A stretch of DNA of 5,973 nucleotides from Clostridiales bacterium (GTDB taxonomy: Bacteria > Bacillota > Clostridia > Oscillospirales > Oscillospiraceae): positions 1-5,973 of the forward strand of contig JAJQFX010000234.1 in NCBI GenBank assembly GCA_021200895.1, read 5' to 3'. How positions within the stretch are numbered: position 1 is the stretch's first letter; each line of letters opens with the position of its first letter. Of the stretch, positions 3,461 to 5,973 are shown in pieces. The position numbers were made by a program, and so were the translations under genes. The notes beneath the pieces were generated by a model. It did not search any database. It had not been told where the DNA came from and was given only the letters and a program-made list of their open reading frames with translations.

Positions 3461-5909
3461 ACAAATCCCCGTCCACGGCCAGCTGGAACTCCGCCCCCTG
3501 GAGCTTCACCAGGCTCTGGGCGATGGACAGGCCCAGGCCGCTGCCTTCCGCGCTGCGGCTTTCGTCCCCCTGGACGAAGCGCTCCATCAGCTCATCCGCC
3601 GGAATGTTCAGCGGGTCGGCGGAGATGTTTTTCACAGAGACGGCTGCAAAGCCGTCTTTTTTCACCAAATCCACATAGACCCGGGTGCCGGGCATGGCGT
3701 ACTTCGTGCAGTTGCTCAGCAGGTTTTCCAGGATGCGCCAGGTGTGCCGCCCGTCCGCCATCACGAAGATGGGTTCCTTAGGGGCCTGCACCCGCACCTC
3801 CAGTTTGGCCTGCTCCAGCCGATCCTCGTACTCCCCGATGGCCTGGTGTACCAGCTGGGTCAAATCCAGCCGCTCCTTGTTCACCGCCAGCACACCGGCG
3901 GAGGCTTTGCTGGCCTCCACCAGGTCCTCCGTCAGGGTTTTCAGCCGCTGGCTCTTCCGGTCCAGCACGTCCAGATACGCCCGGGCCGTCTCGTCCTGTA
4001 GGTTCAGCTTTTTCAGCAGATCCACATAGTTGATGATGCTGGTCAGGGGCGTTTTCAGGTCGTGGCTGACGTTGGTGATGAGCTCGGTGCGGAACCGGTC
4101 GGACTTGATGCGCTCCGACACGGCCTGCTCCATGGCCTGGGAGGCGGTGTTCATATGCTCCGCGTGGCGGCGGAGATCCTTGGGCAGGCCCGTGGTGTCC
4201 GTCTGATAGGACAGGTCGCCGCTGGCCAGCACCTCGCCGCCCTTCTGCACCCGCAGCCACCCGCTCTGCCGCCGCACCGTCCACCACAGGCCCAGCAGCA
4301 GCAGCCCGACCAGCAGCCAGCCAGCCACGGTGCGTATCTCGCCATACCCGCCGCAGTTGACATAGGCCAGCGCCAGCGCCGAGGCGCAGAACGCCACATA
4401 CAACTCCACCGCCTGCCAGGTGGTGGGAATCGCCCGCACCAGCCGCACCAGGCCCCGGAAAAGCAGCCGCAGCACCCGCCAGCACAGCAGCAGAATGTGG
4501 GCAATCAGCGTCCGCCGGAGGAGGCTGCGGTCTTTCAGCTGGACGGTGGCCCCCAGCAGCAGCGGCAGCAGGCTCAGCATTGCCAGCGTCAGGATGCCGC
4601 ACACAGCGGACAGGGCCACCTGCCACTCCAGTTCATATCCCTGTTCCAGCAGGAAGAACCGGCTGGGAATATCGGAGGTTGCCCACAGCACCACCGCCCC
4701 GTAGACAATGGCCGCGGCCACTGCGGCGGAGAGGCACAGCATCACATCCTGAGGGCACCGTGCCAGGGTGCAGAGGTGAATGCCTTCCTGTCCTTTCGCG
4801 TGGCCCGCCGCGTTCATCAGCCAAATCAGAGCCAGCAGCAGCACCAGTGCCGCGGCTCCGGCGGCCAGCGCCTCCACATAGAAGTTATTTTCCCAGTTGA
4901 CCAGGTGCTGGACATAGTTGGAGACGGAATCCTCTGTCACCCAGCCGTCTGACACAATGCCCATCTCCAGGATGCAGCAGTCGGTGCGGCAGAGGTCGTT
5001 TAGCGCCTCGTCCAGCGCCTCCGCGTAGTTCAGAAGCAGGACTGCGGCCTGATAGTCCTCCGCCGTCTTGCCGGAGGAGACGGCGACGCTGGACGCGGTG
5101 TCGCCGTCCACAGCCGCCTCTGTCGCCCCCTCGGCGTCATATTCCGCAGATTCTGTAGAGGTCGTATCCGTGTCCGCTGCGTCCGACTGCGCCGCCTCGG
5201 CCGCCTCCAGCAGCGCCGCGTTTTCATAGAGCAACTCGGTGTTCTCTTCGTAAAAGCCGTCCTCGTTCAGCACCACCAACGCCAGATCTTCGTAGCGTCC
5301 CGCGTTGTAGTACTCACACACCACAGCTTGTAGGTAGGCGCAGAGGTAGGACGGGACTTCCGTGTCGTTGATTTTCCACAGAACGATGTCGTCCTCCAGC
5401 AGGGCGTCATACAGCGCCTCCAGCTGTGTACCCGCCAGCAGGGCGCCGCCGTTGCTATCCTCCGGGTATTCCGCTACCAGGGCGTCCACAAGGGCCATCA
5501 CCGCGGAGGCGCTGTCTATCATCGCCTCGCTGCTCCCCTGGAGCCAGCACACGGCGGAGGATTGGTCGAAGGAATCGCTCTCCTCCGACAGTTCCAGCCC
5601 CATAAGGCAAAGCTCACCCAGCGTGTAGACCTGCTGATACAGGCTGTCCGCATCCGTCTCCGCCTCGAAGTCGTCGGCGTTGGAGGCGTAGGCCGTGCCG
5701 TCCATATCCATCACCCGGTAGCGGATGTTGGTGTTGCCGGAGGCCAGATAGTCCGCTTCCTCCTCCAAAGCCTGCCGCCCCAGGTAGGTCAGGCTGTCCT
5801 CCCCCAGGCTCAGCAGGTAGTAGCGCATGATGTCCTCGGCGTAGCCGCCGGAGTTGGCGCAGTACCAGGTGATTTCGCTGGTCTCGTCCGTCATGCCGTA
5901 GCAAGTCAT
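3285..5909 (-). CDS. Membrane sensor histidine kinase, N-terminus missing at window edge
   Basis: This is the membrane sensor of a two-component system. It autophosphorylates a His and passes phosphate to a response regulator, probably encoded just upstream beyond the right edge. Counting from ATG 5909 (874 aa), residues 1-345 are a large acidic, likely extracytoplasmic domain with a low-complexity Ala/Asp/Thr/Ser stretch at about 235-280. Hydrophobic segments follow near 348-366, 390-410, 430-453, 467-487 (partly amphipathic), 500-517 and 527-545. A HAMP-like linker spans about 550-600. The H box NVSHDLKTPLTS has phospho-acceptor H616, the N box is ENLLSN (728-733), an F-box-like LMERFVQGD follows, and the G2 box is GSGLGLS (789-795). 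The G1 DxGxG is replaced by KNISADPLNI, a variant I know from Firmicutes kinases. The first membrane helix is absent, so the true start is outside or destroyed by the edge repeat; an in-frame stop lies at 5967-5969. The C-terminal tail after about residue 840 is Cys/Trp-rich and doubtful; see the convergent overlap. Confidence 0.93.
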   Translation of the reverse strand: MTCYGMTDETSEITWYCANSGGYAEDIMRYYLLSLGEDSLTYLGRQALEEEADYLASGNTNIRYRVMDMDGTAYASNADDFEAETDADSLYQQVYTLGELCLMGLELSEESDSFDQSSAVCWLQGSSEAMIDSASAVMALVDALVAEYPEDSNGGALLAGTQLEALYDALLEDDIVLWKINDTEVPSYLCAYLQAVVCEYYNAGRYEDLALVVLNEDGFYEENTELLYENAALLEAAEAAQSDAADTDTTSTESAEYDAEGATEAAVDGDTASSVAVSSGKTAEDYQAAVLLLNYAEALDEALNDLCRTDCCILEMGIVSDGWVTEDSVSNYVQHLVNWENNFYVEALAAGAAALVLLLALIWLMNAAGHAKGQEGIHLCTLARCPQDVMLCLSAAVAAAIVYGAVVLWATSDIPSRFFLLEQGYELEWQVALSAVCGILTLAMLSLLPLLLGATVQLKDRSLLRRTLIAHILLLCWRVLRLLFRGLVRLVRAIPTTWQAVELYVAFCASALALAYVNCGGYGEIRTVAGWLLVGLLLLGLWWTVRRQSGWLRVQKGGEVLASGDLSYQTDTTGLPKDLRRHAEHMNTASQAMEQAVSERIKSDRFRTELITNVSHDLKTPLTSIINYVDLLKKLNLQDETARAYLDVLDRKSQRLKTLTEDLVEASKASAGVLAVNKERLDLTQLVHQAIGEYEDRLEQAKLEVRVQAPKEPIFVMADGRHTWRILENLLSNCTKYAMPGTRVYVDLVKKDGFAAVSVKNISADPLNIPADELMERFVQGDESRSAEGSGLGLSIAQSLVKLQGAEFQLAVDGDLFKASLTFPVEEALQTEALPPDEILPPITRCLGRARGQCVLSLLRCSGRWWSSLYGAGR
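3337..3369. repeat. 13-bp perfect inverted repeat in the convergent overlap
   Basis: AGGGAGAGCACGC (3337-3349) pairs with GCGTGCTCTCCCT (3357-3369) around a seven-base loop. It lies within the 3' part of the HTH gene and within, or just past, the 3' end of the kinase gene. Neither strand has a T-run after it, so it is not a classic intrinsic terminator, but it could be a transcript-end hairpin for the kinase mRNA. Confidence 0.6.
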
Positions 5910-5973
5910 CTCCAGCGCAGCCGCCGGAGTTGGCGCAGTACCAGGTGATTTCGCTGGTCTCGTCCGTCATGCC
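5843..5973. repeat. 55-bp exact direct repeat, period 76, ending at the window edge
   Basis: Bases 5843-5897 and 5919-5973 are identical over 55 bp and are separated by 21 unique bases. The second copy ends on the last base of the window. Both copies encode the MTDETSEITWYCANSGG segment of the kinase, but the 76-bp shift puts them in different frames. The frame of the outer copy runs out of the kinase frame, and in the kinase frame the outer copy carries a stop. This is either an assembly break or a true tandem duplication. Confidence 0.9.

Noticed and set aside
3420..4001. Plus-strand open frames at 3420-4001 and 4062-4952, and minus-strand open frame 3778-4626
   Set aside because: Shadows of the histidine kinase coding sequence in other frames; the kinase motifs are in the 3285-5909 frame.
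5614..5970. 118-aa minus-strand open frame starting MTDETSEIT
   Set aside because: It copies the kinase segment for about 17 residues because of the 55-bp repeat, then continues out of frame; not a separate gene.
1..5973. CRISPR array, insertion sequence, integrase or attachment site near the tRNAs
   Set aside because: No regularly spaced repeats, transposase or integrase motifs, and no duplicated tRNA 3' end within the window.

Overview
The window is GC-rich (roughly 60% by eye) and reads as a chromosomal fragment of a Gram-positive Clostridia-type bacterium. An Oscillospiraceae-like gut organism is my inference from protein style, GC content and the SRP RNA-dnaX gene order that Bacillus also has; no taxonomic search was possible. 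Recognisable items are a 5' dnaX fragment, an SRP RNA gene, a small alarmone (ppGpp) synthetase, two tRNA genes, a zinc-ribbon protein paired with a sigma-region-4-like HTH protein, and a large sensor histidine kinase.

Layout. Bases 1-1208 (minus) hold the first 402 codons of dnaX. Just upstream on the same strand is a ~137-nt SRP RNA gene (about 1447-1311) with a near-consensus sigma-A promoter (1455-1483) and an intrinsic terminator (1226-1261) squeezed between it and the dnaX ribosome binding site. Divergently, on plus, comes a RelA/SpoT-domain small alarmone synthetase (1705-2379). A strong Shine-Dalgarno upstream of it serves a 22-codon leader ORF (1635-1703) that ends one base before the synthetase start. 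A classic terminator (2408-2457) follows.

Bases 2460-2800 hold a minus-strand tRNA operon: promoter 2773-2801, tRNA-Thr(TGT) 2661-2736, tRNA-Tyr(GTA) 2565-2650, then a 3' hairpin. Between the synthetase terminator and the tRNA 3' end is a second strong promoter on plus (2467-2495). It has an 18-bp palindrome in its spacer and a LexA-like box at the expected transcription start, but no ORF directly after it. From 2795 on plus come a 78-aa zinc-ribbon protein and a ~129-aa HTH protein. Convergent to them, on minus, is a large sensor histidine kinase (3285-5909) whose N-terminus is lost at the right edge. That edge is a 55-bp exact direct repeat ending on the last base, which looks like an assembly k-mer break.

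How they relate. SRP RNA, dnaX and the tRNAs are housekeeping genes. The alarmone synthetase is a stress-response gene, and the kinase is one half of a two-component system whose regulator probably lies beyond the right edge. I saw no transposon, CRISPR array or defence system. The points most worth a second look are the orphan operator-rich promoter, the leader ORF/frame change at the alarmone synthetase, the possible single-base indel that extends both convergent ORFs, and the 76-bp repeat at the right edge.
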